64,000 nucleotides of DNA, taken from positions 1 through 64,000 of the forward strand of contig NZ_VOHQ01000015.1 in NCBI RefSeq assembly GCF_009192765.1, given 5' to 3'. The translations under genes were made by a program, and so were the position numbers. The notes under the pieces are model-generated. The model did not search any database. It had not been told where the DNA came from and saw only the letters and a list, made by a program, of their open reading frames with translations. Source of the stretch: Agriterribacter humi (GTDB taxonomy: Bacteria; Bacteroidota; Bacteroidia; Chitinophagales; Chitinophagaceae). The first letter of the stretch is position 1, and each line of letters begins with the position of its first letter. Positions 26,184-35,028 of the stretch are shown piece by piece.

Positions 26184-26627
26184 ATGAATGAGATATTGCT
26201 TTTCCTGCTGATCGCTTTTACGCTGATCACTTTTGTTTCTTTAAACAAAAAAATTGGGAGTGTTCCCGGAGATATTATATTAAAAAGAACAGGAGAATAC
26301 CCTGTTGGCGGAATTACCAAAGTAATTTATTCTGGCATGATAAAAAAAGCCCAGTCGGATTACAGCAGGCTGTGGTCGGTTACTGCTATAGCCGGCAGGG
26401 GCCCGGAAACAGCAAACCAGCAAAACGAGATTACTGTTGTTTATCATCAACCAGGCAATGGACCCGGATTACAACCCTATTACCAGTCATCCGGTACAGG
26501 CAAAGGATTTGATGCTGTAAGCAATAAAACAAATGCCTTTTTACCCTGTGATGATGTATGTGTAATTTCATCTGTAAGCGATTTCCATTACCGCCATGTA
26601 CTGTTACCATTGGATGAAGTGGTATAA
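26184..26627 (+). CDS. Unknown 147-residue protein with an N-terminal membrane segment
   Basis: The first 18 residues (EILLFLLIAFTLITFVSL) form one hydrophobic segment, so the protein is probably anchored or exported. The rest is polar with no motif I recognise (GDIILKRTGEYPVGGITKV; VVYHQPGNGPGLQPYY; two cysteines in LPCDDVCVIS). It sits between the PorE-like gene and a convergent GH109 gene, 133 bp after the former. The codon pattern looks like its neighbours. It may belong to the T9SS module but nothing shows it. Confidence 0.5.
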   Translation: MNEILLFLLIAFTLITFVSLNKKIGSVPGDIILKRTGEYPVGGITKVIYSGMIKKAQSDYSRLWSVTAIAGRGPETANQQNEITVVYHQPGNGPGLQPYYQSSGTGKGFDAVSNKTNAFLPCDDVCVISSVSDFHYRHVLLPLDEVV

Positions 26628-26656
26628 TTTAAATCTATGGCAACCTGGCTTATAGT

Positions 26657-26679
26657 AAAAAAAGGCGCCTTTCGGCGCC
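26657..26679 (-). terminator. Intrinsic terminator of the GH109 gene
   Basis: Read on the minus strand downstream of the GH109 stop, GGCGCC, a GAAA loop and GGCGCC form a 6-bp GC stem followed immediately by seven T's (26663-26657). This is a strong intrinsic-terminator shape. On the plus strand it lacks a T-run. Confidence 0.8.
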
Positions 26680-26732
26680 AAATAACGGTGGTTTATCAAT
26701 CAGGAATGTTTTTAAATTTTAATTGTTCAATA

Positions 26733-28154
26733 TCATCCATTTTTTACTTCTCTTACTGTGGTATTTCCTCCGCCTTCCAATGTAAGATTTACAGGTTTAT
26801 TGGTTTTCCAGTTGCCCCTGCTGAAGTCGGGCACGTTTACTGACTTTGAATTTTTGGCTACCGATTGTTCACTAAGCGGTCCAATTACACTCCATAAAGC
26901 ACCATCATATACGTTCTGGTCTAAAGGCAGTCCATTGCGCAAACAATCAATGGTACGCCAATCCATCATAAAGTCCATGCCTCCATGACCGCCTACTTTT
27001 TTTGCGATATCGCCCACATGCTTTACGATCTCAGGCGTATATTTATCGTACAGTGCTTTTAATTCTTCAGGCTTGATCCATTCATGACCGAAAGCGATCC
27101 GCTCGGGCTCGGGATATTTCTGGGCAACACCTTTGGTACCACTGATCAAATGAAGACGGGAATAAGGGCGGGGTGAAGTAACATCATGCTGCAGCATGAT
27201 CGTTTTCCCTTTATTGGTGCGGATAATGCTGGTATTCATATTGCCGCGGTAAGACTTTCCAACAAACTCATTGAAAAAAGGATCTTCCGCCGCTTTTTCT
27301 TTTGCCGTTGCACCCATCATAAAATCATTGGATGACATGGAAACCATATGATCCATTTTATCGCCCCGGTTAATGTCTAAGCATTGCGCTATTGGTCCTA
27401 ACCCGTGTGTGGGATATAAATTACCATTGCGGAATTCATTTTCTCTTAAACGCCACATTTTGGAATAGCTGGTTTTCCCGAAATTGGAACTCAGCAGGTC
27501 ATGTATGTACGCGCCTTCGGCATGTATCAGCTCTCCAAACAAACCATTACGCGCCATATTTAAAGTAAGCAGTTCAAAAAAATCATAGCAGGTATTTTCC
27601 AGCATCATGCAATGCTTTTTTGTTTTTTCCGATGTTTCCACCAGTTGCCAGCATTCATCAACAGTAACGGCAATGGGTACCTCCGATGCAGCATGTTTTC
27701 CGTTCTTCATGGCATATACTGCCATAGGCGTATGCAACTGCCAGGGTGTGCAGATGTATACAAAGTCAATATCATTGCTTTCGCACAAAGCCTTCCATCC
27801 TTCTTCGCCCGTATATTCTTTGGCCTTTGACAAACCTTTATCCGTAATCGTTTTTTGAGCCAAAGGAATTCTTTCGGGACGGTTGTCGCACAGGGCAACA
27901 ATTTCAGCATTTTCAATAAAAGATAAACGACCCACAGCGCCCGAACCGCGGTTTCCCAGCCCGATAATACCAATACGCACTTTATCTATTTTAGGCGCTG
28001 CGTAACCGCACATGTTAAACCCGCTTTTTCCGGTATAGGGTAATAACTCCTCTTTTTCCATCGAAAGGTCTTTGCCCATCACGGGTAATCCTGTAGCAAT
28101 CGCGCCGGTTCCTAAAGTAATATTGCGTAAAAATTTTCTGCGGTTGGATGTCAT
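26733..28154 (-). CDS. GH109 alpha-N-acetylgalactosaminidase (Gfo/Idh-type)
   Basis: A 473-residue enzyme starting at ATG 28154. The N-terminal NRRKFLRN with a hydrophobic stretch is Tat-like, so it is probably exported already folded with its cofactor. The Rossmann fold begins with IGIIGLGNRGSGAVGRL and continues with the Gfo/Idh segment VYICTPWQLHTPMAVYAMKN. LRENEFRNGNLYPTHGLGP, GGHGGMDFMMDWR and CLDINRGD are hallmarks of GH109, which removes terminal alpha-GalNAc using bound NAD in a redox mechanism. It is a single transcription unit with its own terminator and a candidate LacI-type operator about 80 bp upstream. Plain Gfo/Idh dehydrogenase is the fallback. Confidence 0.85.
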   Translation of the reverse strand: MTSNRRKFLRNITLGTGAIATGLPVMGKDLSMEKEELLPYTGKSGFNMCGYAAPKIDKVRIGIIGLGNRGSGAVGRLSFIENAEIVALCDNRPERIPLAQKTITDKGLSKAKEYTGEEGWKALCESNDIDFVYICTPWQLHTPMAVYAMKNGKHAASEVPIAVTVDECWQLVETSEKTKKHCMMLENTCYDFFELLTLNMARNGLFGELIHAEGAYIHDLLSSNFGKTSYSKMWRLRENEFRNGNLYPTHGLGPIAQCLDINRGDKMDHMVSMSSNDFMMGATAKEKAAEDPFFNEFVGKSYRGNMNTSIIRTNKGKTIMLQHDVTSPRPYSRLHLISGTKGVAQKYPEPERIAFGHEWIKPEELKALYDKYTPEIVKHVGDIAKKVGGHGGMDFMMDWRTIDCLRNGLPLDQNVYDGALWSVIGPLSEQSVAKNSKSVNVPDFSRGNWKTNKPVNLTLEGGGNTTVREVKNG

Positions 28155-28233
28155 GACAAGTAGTTGAATGAATAATTTTGTGTGCGCTAATATCCTCAAT
28201 TTGTGCGAATAAAAACGCATTACCTGAAATTTG

Positions 28234-28247
28234 AACAATCGTTTGTT
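28234..28247. promoter_or_regulatory. Candidate LacI-family operator upstream of GH109
   Basis: AACAATCGTTTGTT is a near-perfect 14-bp palindrome with the central CG typical of LacI-family operators. It lies 80 bp upstream of the GH109 start and shares the core CAATCGTTTG with the site at 35029-35040 beside the LacI gene. Binding is inference. Confidence 0.4.
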
Positions 28248-28339
28248 TTACAAAAAATATATTCAGTAATGGATTTGCTATCTTTCAACTTCAAAATAAC
28301 ATTCATATACCGTTCCATTTACTACCCACAACAACCGTT

Positions 28340-29068
28340 ATGAATTATACGCTCGAGGTCATTGCCTTTACAATTGAATCTGTGCTGCTGGCGCAGCAAT
28401 CAGGGGCGCATCGTATTGAATTATGCGATAATCCCGCTGAAGGCGGTACTACGCCCGGTTATGGTATGATCAAAACTGCAAGGAAAAAGACCTCACTCCT
28501 GCTCTATCCCATCATTCGACCGCGCGGCGGTGATTTTTTGTATGGTGATGAAGCATTTGAGGTCATGAAAAGGGATGTGCTGCTTTGTAAGGAATTGGGC
28601 TGTGATGGTGTGGTAATAGGGTTGTTACAACCCGATGGAAGTGTTGATAAAAAGCGAACTACAGCATTGGCGGAGGCGGCCTACCCACTGGGCGTTACCT
28701 TTCACCGTGCATTTGACCGCGTAGCCAATCCGTTTGAAGCTTTGGAAGATATAATAACCACCGGATGCGAACGGATCCTTACCAGCGGATTGAAACCTAC
28801 GGCAACAGAAGGCGCAGAAACGCTTGCACAGCTTGTACGGCAGGCCAATGACCGCATTATCATTATGCCGGGGTCAGGTGTAAGATCAGAAAATATTATT
28901 GCCTTAGCCCGGCAAACAGGGGCTATAGAATTTCATTCTTCGGCAAGAAAAACAGCAGACTCAAAAATGAAATATTTAAATACTTCCATGAACGAAAATC
29001 TGCAAACCACCGAACTGGATACAACGGAAGTGAGGGGAATGATAGCGGCTTTACAAACCTTAGGGTAA
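28340..29068 (+). CDS. cutC: CutC family protein
   Basis: A 242-residue TIM-barrel protein of the CutC family. It opens with LEVIAFTIESVLLAQQSGAHRIELCDN and GGTTPGYGMIK, followed by IIRPRGGDFLY, LGCDGVVIGLLQPDG, AFDRVANPFEALE and RILTSG. CutC was linked to copper homeostasis in E. coli, but its biochemical role is still unsettled. Length is typical. The gene is divergent from GH109; no copper transporter is next to it, although a His/Met-rich outer-membrane gene lies about 3.4 kb away. Confidence 0.92.
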   Translation: MNYTLEVIAFTIESVLLAQQSGAHRIELCDNPAEGGTTPGYGMIKTARKKTSLLLYPIIRPRGGDFLYGDEAFEVMKRDVLLCKELGCDGVVIGLLQPDGSVDKKRTTALAEAAYPLGVTFHRAFDRVANPFEALEDIITTGCERILTSGLKPTATEGAETLAQLVRQANDRIIIMPGSGVRSENIIALARQTGAIEFHSSARKTADSKMKYLNTSMNENLQTTELDTTEVRGMIAALQTLG

Positions 29069-29070
29069 TT

Positions 29071-29415
29071 TGGGACCTGCCTACAGGCAGGTTTGAAATT
29101 TTAAATTTGAGATTGAATCCGGTCAGCCACCAGCTACAACCTGAAGAAGATGTATCCATCCTCCTTAGTACTTATTTGCCAATAGCTGAAAGCCGAGGGC
29201 TCGTACCTGATAAGCTTAAGGCTTCGGATTTAAATTTATCCGCCACGGCGGACAGGTTTGGTTCTTGTTTTTTGTGGTTCTTTGCTCTCCTAATGCGGTC
29301 TGACCCTTCTTGCGTCAGGTGGCGACCACATCATCGGACTTCGGATTTTGTATTCATTTCGAATTTCGATTTTTAGATTTCGGATTTATTTGGTTCTTGT
29401 GATTTTATTCACACT
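29071..29415. repeat. Intergenic repeat mosaic, copy D
   Basis: It fills the 349-bp gap between the converging CutC and sugar-dehydrogenase-like genes. At 29076-29091 CCTGCCTACAGGCAGG forms one hairpin, and at 29239-29252 TCCGCCACGGCGGA forms the other, followed by CAGGTTTGGTTCTTGTTTT. TTCGGATTT and GGTTCTTGTGATTT words follow. Its orientation is the reverse of copies A, C and E. It also has a GCGGTCTGACCC...GGTGGCGACC stretch resembling one at 62.3 kb. No gene is credible here. Confidence 0.65.
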
Positions 29416-29417
29416 GT

Positions 29418-30728
29418 CTATTCAGCACTCACCCTCCATATTATATCACTGGTATCATCGGTAACCAGCAAAGAACCATCAGGCAGCATGGCCAGTCCTA
29501 CCGGGCGCCCATGTACTTTTTTCCCGTTGGGCTCTATAATAAAGCCGGTAAGAAAATCTTCTTCCTTACCGGCTGGTTTTCCATTTTCAAAAGGTATAAA
29601 AATTACTTTGTAGCCAGCCAATACCGACCGGTTCCATGAACCATGCTGGGCAATAAATGCACCGTTCCTGTATTTTGACGGAAATTGGTTGCCTGTATAA
29701 AAAAGCAGCCCGAGTGATGCAGTATGCGATCCTAAAGCAACATCCGGCACTATGGCTTTTTTCACCAATTCGGGTTGCTGATCTTTGGCTTCAATCCGCG
29801 GATCAATATGTTGTCCATAATACACATAAGGCCAACCGTAAAACCCACCTCTTTTTATGCTTGTAATATAATCGGGAACAAGATCATCACCCAACTCATC
29901 TCTTTCGTTTACCGCCACCCATAAAGTTTTTGTACCGGGCGCCCATCCCATACCTACCGGGTTGCGTAACCCGCCTGCATATACTTCAAGTCCCGACCCA
30001 TCGGGATTAATTTCCCATATCCTCGCCTTATCTTTATCTTCCTCCAGTCCATTTTCTGCTACATTGCTGCCAGAACCAATAGCGATATATATTTTATTTT
30101 TTTTGCTGTTGGTAATAATGTTTCTTGTCCAGTGTCTGTTATTTTTCCCTGCCGGCAAATCAATTATTTTTTTCCCTTCTCCCGTTACTTTCAATGCGTC
30201 TTTTTCATAAGGAAACATCCACAGGGCATCTGTATTTGCTACATACAATTTATTTTTCAGCAATAACATCCCGAAAGGCTGATTGAGCCCGCTTAAGAAA
30301 GTCGCTTTGATATCTGGTTTACCATCTTTATCCGTATCTCTTAAAATGGTAATTCGATTGGCACTTTTACGCATGTCGTTTGATTTATTGGCGCCAATAA
30401 TTGCCGCACCTGCTTTCTCAAGCAAACCATGCTCTGTATTGGATTCAGCCACCAGCACATCACCATTGGGTAACACGTACATCCAGCGTGGATTTTGCAG
30501 GCTGTCTGCATAGCGGCTTACCACAAATCCTTCCGGCGCTATGGGTGCTTCTGCATCCTTCCATCCTACCACATTACTGAAATGCATAACCGATTTGGTG
30601 GCGTATGGCTCAGGAAGTGAATCTCCGGATTTTACAGGCGTGGTTTCGTTTACAGCGGTTTGTTGTTTAGCCGTGGTACATCCGCTAATGAAAAAGAAAC
30701 ACAGGAGACAATATTTTATACTTTTCAT
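29418..30728 (-). CDS. Glucose/sorbosone dehydrogenase-like lipoprotein
   Basis: A 436-residue protein with a lipoprotein signal (lipobox ISGC near residue 17), so it is predicted to be anchored in the envelope. The body is a six-bladed propeller of the glucose/sorbosone dehydrogenase family, with NPRWMYVLPNGDVLVAES, TFLSGLNQPFGMLLL, GLRNPVGMGWAPGTKTLWV, FIAQHGSWNR and GRPVGLAMLPDGSLLVTDD. Members use PQQ or an unknown cofactor to oxidise sugars; no PQQ genes are present here. It is divergent from the FAD oxidoreductase across a 360-bp spacer. Confidence 0.87.
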   Translation of the reverse strand: MKSIKYCLLCFFFISGCTTAKQQTAVNETTPVKSGDSLPEPYATKSVMHFSNVVGWKDAEAPIAPEGFVVSRYADSLQNPRWMYVLPNGDVLVAESNTEHGLLEKAGAAIIGANKSNDMRKSANRITILRDTDKDGKPDIKATFLSGLNQPFGMLLLKNKLYVANTDALWMFPYEKDALKVTGEGKKIIDLPAGKNNRHWTRNIITNSKKNKIYIAIGSGSNVAENGLEEDKDKARIWEINPDGSGLEVYAGGLRNPVGMGWAPGTKTLWVAVNERDELGDDLVPDYITSIKRGGFYGWPYVYYGQHIDPRIEAKDQQPELVKKAIVPDVALGSHTASLGLLFYTGNQFPSKYRNGAFIAQHGSWNRSVLAGYKVIFIPFENGKPAGKEEDFLTGFIIEPNGKKVHGRPVGLAMLPDGSLLVTDDTSDIIWRVSAE

Positions 30729-30888
30729 ATGCATTCACTTTACAGCTTTAGGATACAGACATCAACAATATATTATTATAAAAATTCATGCCTGTTTATA
30801 TTGGTTGAGAAAACAAGCGTTGATCAGCTATTGTGTAAACCATAAATGCGTAAATAAATGATTGTCTGCATGCTTATGGGTAATATTC

Positions 30889-30903
30889 TGCACATCATGT
30901 GCA
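30889..30903. promoter_or_regulatory. 15-bp palindrome between two divergent genes
   Basis: TGCACATCATGTGCA is perfectly symmetric around a single base. It lies in the 360-bp spacer between the sugar-dehydrogenase-like gene and the FAD oxidoreductase gene, roughly 160-190 bp from each start. It could be a dimeric regulator site. Nothing else in the spacer stands out. Confidence 0.3.
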
Positions 30904-31088
30904 TTTAATACCACAAGAAGAAAGAGATGAAGAGAATGGGGGAATTGAGAAATCGGGAACCATTAATAAACAGAATATGGGTCAGTTGCTTTTCAAAATT
31001 TCTTATTCAAAAAGATATGGCATGACTTTATAGCACATTGAAGTGTTTTGCAGGCAATCTTTCAAAAAAATCTTCATTTAGTTATACT

Positions 31089-32288
31089 ATGGATCTCCGC
31101 TCTCACTATCCCTACTGGCTGCTCAGGCATGGAATCATTAATACCTATCCGCCCCTTACAGAAAATATTAAAACTGATGTAGCGATTATGGGAGGCGGTA
31201 TTACAGGTGCACTCATGGCATGGCATTTATGCCAGGCAGGCATTGAAGCCGTAGTTGTTGATAAACGACATATCGGTATGGGAAGCACTGCCGCCAGCAC
31301 AGCTATGATCCAGTATGAAATTGATATACCGCTTTATAAATTGGAGAAAATAGCAGGCGAAAAAAATGCAGCGCAAAGCTACCTGTTGTGTTACCGGTCT
31401 GTTTTGGATCTGAAAGCTATATGCAAAAGATTAAAAGGAGATACCGGCTTCGCACTCAAACCCAGTTTCCAGTATGCATCATTTAAGAAAGATGCTGCCG
31501 GTTTAAAAAAAGAGCAAGCCTGCCGTAAAAAGATTGGCATACAAACAGAATGGCTGGATGAAAAGGCGATGCTGGATAGGTTTGGGATTGAACAATATGG
31601 CGGATTATTGTCGGAAAGGGGGGCCGAATTAGATCCCTATGGTTTTACACATGCATTGTTGTATGCAGCTATACAAAAGGGATTAAAAGTATTTGACCGC
31701 ACCAAAGTAACGGACATTGAACATTCACATAAAAAAGTAATATTAACCACGGAAGATAAAAAAAAGATACAGGCAAAATACCTGGTGATAGCCTGCGGAT
31801 ACGAATCGCAGCAATATATTTCTAAAACAGTTCAGCGCCTGCATGCTACATACGCCATCGTCAGCGAGCCGCTTTCTGTTGCTAATTTATGGTACAAGAA
31901 CTGCCTGATATGGGAAACGCAAACGCCCTATTTATACTGCCGCACTACAAAAGATAACCGCATTATTGTGGGTGGCAAAGATGATGACAAATCACCTGCT
32001 GCCCGCGATGCCGCATTAACCCAAAAAACAAGGCTGCTGGAGAAGGCATTTCATAAGTTGTTTCCGGGTATTGTTTTTAAAACAGATTTCGAATGGGCGG
32101 GCGCCTTCGCTTCAACCAAAGACGGATTGCCTTATATCGGTTCTATACCCGAACACCCAAGAACTTTCTTTGGCCTCGGCTTAGGGGGAAACGGCATCAC
32201 CTTTGGAATACTGGCGGCACAAATTATACGAGACAGGATTCAAGGGAAAAAGAATATTTCAGAAAACCTTTTTGGATTTAACCGCTAA
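31089..32288 (+). CDS. FAD-dependent amine/amino-acid-oxidase-type oxidoreductase (DAO family)
   Basis: A 399-residue protein starting at ATG 31089 (a TTG at 31038 adds an unlikely leader). The dinucleotide-binding motif VAIMGGGITGALMAWHL opens the FAD domain, with the acidic VVVDKRHIGMGSTAAST that follows. The C-terminal PYIGSIPEHPRTFFGLGLGGNGITFG is the usual FAD-closing segment of DAO/glycine-oxidase-like enzymes. The substrate cannot be read from the sequence. A strong terminator follows, so it is a single-gene unit. Confidence 0.88.
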   Translation: MDLRSHYPYWLLRHGIINTYPPLTENIKTDVAIMGGGITGALMAWHLCQAGIEAVVVDKRHIGMGSTAASTAMIQYEIDIPLYKLEKIAGEKNAAQSYLLCYRSVLDLKAICKRLKGDTGFALKPSFQYASFKKDAAGLKKEQACRKKIGIQTEWLDEKAMLDRFGIEQYGGLLSERGAELDPYGFTHALLYAAIQKGLKVFDRTKVTDIEHSHKKVILTTEDKKKIQAKYLVIACGYESQQYISKTVQRLHATYAIVSEPLSVANLWYKNCLIWETQTPYLYCRTTKDNRIIVGGKDDDKSPAARDAALTQKTRLLEKAFHKLFPGIVFKTDFEWAGAFASTKDGLPYIGSIPEHPRTFFGLGLGGNGITFGILAAQIIRDRIQGKKNISENLFGFNR

Positions 32289-32342
32289 GGCACAATTTTT
32301 GAAAGCACTTGTAGCACGTTTAGAGCAACAGCAACAGAACAA

Positions 32343-32399
32343 GCCGAAGGGAAGATATTGAAGCGCGAAGGGAAACATCCCTTTGAATCTTCCATCGGC
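32343..32399 (+). ncRNA. Long imperfect hairpin just before the terminator
   Basis: Between the FAD oxidoreductase stop and its terminator, GCCGA (32343) pairs with TCGGC (32399), GGAAGAT (32350-32356) with ATCTTCC (32387-32393), and the inner AAGGGA with TCCCTT around an AACA loop. The fold is about 57 nt with small bulges. It could be part of the 3' untranslated region or a processed small RNA. Existence as an RNA is inference. Confidence 0.35.
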
Positions 32400-32404
32400 A
32401 ATTA

Positions 32405-32429
32405 GCCGGGTTACTAACCCGGCTTTTTT
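32405..32429 (+). terminator. Intrinsic terminator after the FAD oxidoreductase gene
   Basis: GCCGGGTT (32405-32412), loop ACT, AACCCGGC (32416-32423), then six T's. This is an 8-bp GC-rich stem with a T-run, ending the plus-strand unit about 15 bp before the stop codon of the converging gene. Confidence 0.85.
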
Positions 32430-32443
32430 ATTATTGTGCCACC

Positions 32444-33811
32444 TTACATTCTCATTAAAAAAGGATACAAACGCAAATAAATTTCAAAAGCCATCGGATG
32501 TTTGCCGTACAAACTATAAAGCTTTTCATCCGTTCTGTATAATGTAAACTGTGTGCCTCCGGCCACTCTTATTTTATTAATGTGCAATAAGTCGTAATGA
32601 ATGCCAGCCGTAAAAGCATGCACCGGAAAAATGGCATCATGTCCATAAATTGTTTCATCCAGTACCAGTTCTTCAACCGATTTTTGAACATATTCGTACC
32701 TGCCATACAGCGCCAGTTTATTCCTGCGCCACGATCCCTCTAACAAAAAAGCATTTTCAGCATCATGGTTTTTACTTTTGTTTATGCCCCATACTGCTGT
32801 TGCGTTAACCCATCCATTTTTAGCCAACGGTAAACTGTATATGGCCGAAGCAGTAGTTCTGTTAACATCTTTGTTTACATGTAAGGGTTCCGGTTCTTTA
32901 ATAAAGGCATGCGATACCTGCAATGCCCAGTTGTTTGCTGGATTATAAGACAGCCTGCCACTCCAGCTATCAAAGCGGGGTTTATCAAAATCATACCGGT
33001 GTTCATCAGGTTCTCTGCCTGTAAAAGACGAACCTTCTATTTTAAATTTACCCAAACGCATGCCCGCGGTTGCCACACCAAAAGTAATATGAGTGGCATC
33101 CGTCCAGTGATGTGAAAGCGGCGCATCCGGATTGTACAATGCCGCCGGGCGATGCATAAAAGCAACAGGTCCCAATGCCGGCTCACCGGGATAACCCAAA
33201 TAAGCGAACACATCTGTATGCTTTGAAAGGGCATAAGTGTAACTCACCGATAATTCCGAAAACAGGTCGTGCGGATGCTGGCGGTCAACCAGTGGTTTTC
33301 CTTTATAGCTTTCACCACTTTGAAACAACAAAGGATATCCAGAGCCTCCTGCAATCAGTTCGTCAAGGGAAAGCATGGCACTGAAACGGACCAATCCTCT
33401 GTCACCCACTTTTCTTTGTCCCATGAACATAAACCAGTTGGGCGCATCAAATTTACTGTCTCCTCTTGAACCTTTATTACTAAAATCCTGGTTATTGTAC
33501 CTCAAAAAGATATTGCCATGCAGCATATACATCCATTTTTTTGAATGATACATCACACCATACATAGGCGATGCATCCGGCAGCCAGCCTGTACCTGAGC
33601 CATTGCGGCTCATAGGCAGGTTTAAAGAAAAGGCATGGCTCATATTGCCCATATCATGTTCAGGCTGCATACTGTGATGCTGATGCGGCGGTGTGGTATC
33701 ATTTGTCATTTTCATTTTGCCGGAATCTTCTTTTACCGGCTTATGATGCTCATGCTGGGCATATGTATTGACTGACATCAATAATCCCGTTAGAAAGAGT
33801 AAATTTTTCAT
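32444..33811 (-). CDS. His/Met-rich outer-membrane-like protein
   Basis: A 455-residue exported protein with a signal peptide (LLFLTGLLMSVNTYAQ). The mature N terminus is unusually rich in histidine and methionine (HEHHKPVKEDSGKMKM; HQHHSMQPEHDMGNMSH), typical of metal, often copper, handling. The rest is beta-rich with aromatic strands like an outer-membrane barrel (LVRFSAMLSLDEL; WALQVSHAFIKEP) and ends RLYPFLMRM. Similar Bacteroidota proteins occur near copper-resistance genes. Here only cutC is in the wider neighbourhood. A TAAACGATTGTA word, partly like the LacI-type site, lies 21 bp upstream of its start. Confidence 0.65.
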   Translation of the reverse strand: MKNLLFLTGLLMSVNTYAQHEHHKPVKEDSGKMKMTNDTTPPHQHHSMQPEHDMGNMSHAFSLNLPMSRNGSGTGWLPDASPMYGVMYHSKKWMYMLHGNIFLRYNNQDFSNKGSRGDSKFDAPNWFMFMGQRKVGDRGLVRFSAMLSLDELIAGGSGYPLLFQSGESYKGKPLVDRQHPHDLFSELSVSYTYALSKHTDVFAYLGYPGEPALGPVAFMHRPAALYNPDAPLSHHWTDATHITFGVATAGMRLGKFKIEGSSFTGREPDEHRYDFDKPRFDSWSGRLSYNPANNWALQVSHAFIKEPEPLHVNKDVNRTTASAIYSLPLAKNGWVNATAVWGINKSKNHDAENAFLLEGSWRRNKLALYGRYEYVQKSVEELVLDETIYGHDAIFPVHAFTAGIHYDLLHINKIRVAGGTQFTLYRTDEKLYSLYGKHPMAFEIYLRLYPFLMRM

Positions 33812-33966
33812 TGTAGTAGCTTTACAGGAAATAAACGATTGTATAAAGATGATTGTATTTCATACAAAATTCAATCCATTATACCGCAGTTTTGGTACAG
33901 CATTATGGAAAGGATTTATATAATTCCGGAAATGCAGTGAAAGGAATAAACAGGTGAAAGAAAGAG

Positions 33967-34980
33967 TCAACGTACAATTAACTCGCTTTTCAGCACAATA
34001 TTTTCATAAGGCAAACTACCTTCAGGCGATTTTGTATTAAGCAGCTTGAACAACAACTCTGTTGCCCTGCTGCCCTGTTCATACGGAAATTGCTCCACGG
34101 AAGCAATAGGTGGAAAATCAAGATAACTGGTGATGGGCCAATTGGCATAACTTACTACACTGATATCTTTATTGATCTTCAGTTTTTTACTTCTCACGTA
34201 CTGAATAGTATCCAGGGCCACATTATCATTAAAAGCAAGTATAGCAGTGGGTTTATTTTTGAGTGATAATAATTTTTCTATAGCCTGTTCCGTACTTTCT
34301 TTGGAAAGATCTGTTGTTGCGATCAATGATTCCTGTACAGGAAGTTTTTTATTTTTATGAGCAGCATAGTACCCTTCTAATCTTTCATTTTTAATATTTA
34401 GAGATAAAGGACCCTGTATATAGCCCACTCTTTGATGGCCCTTGCGAAATAAGAATTCCACCGCGTCAATCGTGCTATAATACAAACTGCACCATACCGA
34501 ATGGATATTGGGCACATCAGGCACCCTGTCGAAAAAAACTACAGGTATATTGTATTTATCCAATTGTTCAAAATGTTCAATGCTTTTGGTTTGTTTTGAA
34601 ATAGATGCCAGTACACCATCCACCCTGTGTTTGCGCATGGTTTCAACAATCCGTTCTTCTCTTTGCAGTTCATCGTGCGATTGTCCGATCAGCACATTAT
34701 AATTATTTTTGAAAGCTGTATCTTCTACTCCGCTTATAGCTGTTGAAAAGAATTCTTCACGGAGATTGGGAAGAATAAGTCCGAGGGTAAATGTTTTGCC
34801 CTGTTTAAACTGGATGGCCGTTTGATTGGGCTCATAATTCATTTCTGCTGCCAGCTTTTGCACCTGCATTTTAGTGCGCAGGCCTATGCTGGGGTGATTG
34901 TGCAATGCTCTTGAAACGGTTGAAACAGAAATATTGAGCTTTTTTGCAATTTCCTTTATCGTAGGTACCTTCTTCTCCAT
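33967..34980 (-). CDS. LacI family transcriptional regulator
   Basis: A 337-residue regulator starting MEKKVPTIKEIAKKLNISVS. The LacI-type helix-turn-helix (TIKEIAKKLNISVSTVSRAL) and hinge (VQKLAAEMNYEPN) are followed by a periplasmic-binding-protein-like sensing domain (TLGLILPNLREEFFSTAISG; AILAFNDNVALDTIQYVRSK). It probably responds to a sugar. It is divergent from the DUF4091 gene, with a candidate operator (35029-35040) between them that also overlaps an upstream extension of its own frame. It may repress that gene, itself and perhaps GH109. Confidence 0.92.
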   Translation of the reverse strand: MEKKVPTIKEIAKKLNISVSTVSRALHNHPSIGLRTKMQVQKLAAEMNYEPNQTAIQFKQGKTFTLGLILPNLREEFFSTAISGVEDTAFKNNYNVLIGQSHDELQREERIVETMRKHRVDGVLASISKQTKSIEHFEQLDKYNIPVVFFDRVPDVPNIHSVWCSLYYSTIDAVEFLFRKGHQRVGYIQGPLSLNIKNERLEGYYAAHKNKKLPVQESLIATTDLSKESTEQAIEKLLSLKNKPTAILAFNDNVALDTIQYVRSKKLKINKDISVVSYANWPITSYLDFPPIASVEQFPYEQGSRATELLFKLLNTKSPEGSLPYENIVLKSELIVR

Positions 34981-35028
34981 ATGTTTAGCTAAGATAACAG
35001 CATATTTTTGGGTATCAAAAACAATCAT

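Noticed and set aside
26657-26679. Terminator for the 147-residue plus-strand gene
   Set aside because: The GC stem is followed by a T-run only on the minus strand, so it serves the GH109 gene.
28155-28238. Longer start for the GH109 gene
   Set aside because: Adds residues before the Tat-like signal and overlaps the candidate operator. The start at 28154 fits an exported protein.
29107-29376. Plus-strand ORF of 89 codons between cutC and the sugar-dehydrogenase-like gene
   Set aside because: It lies wholly within repeat copy D and overlaps the hairpin sequence. Not a credible gene.
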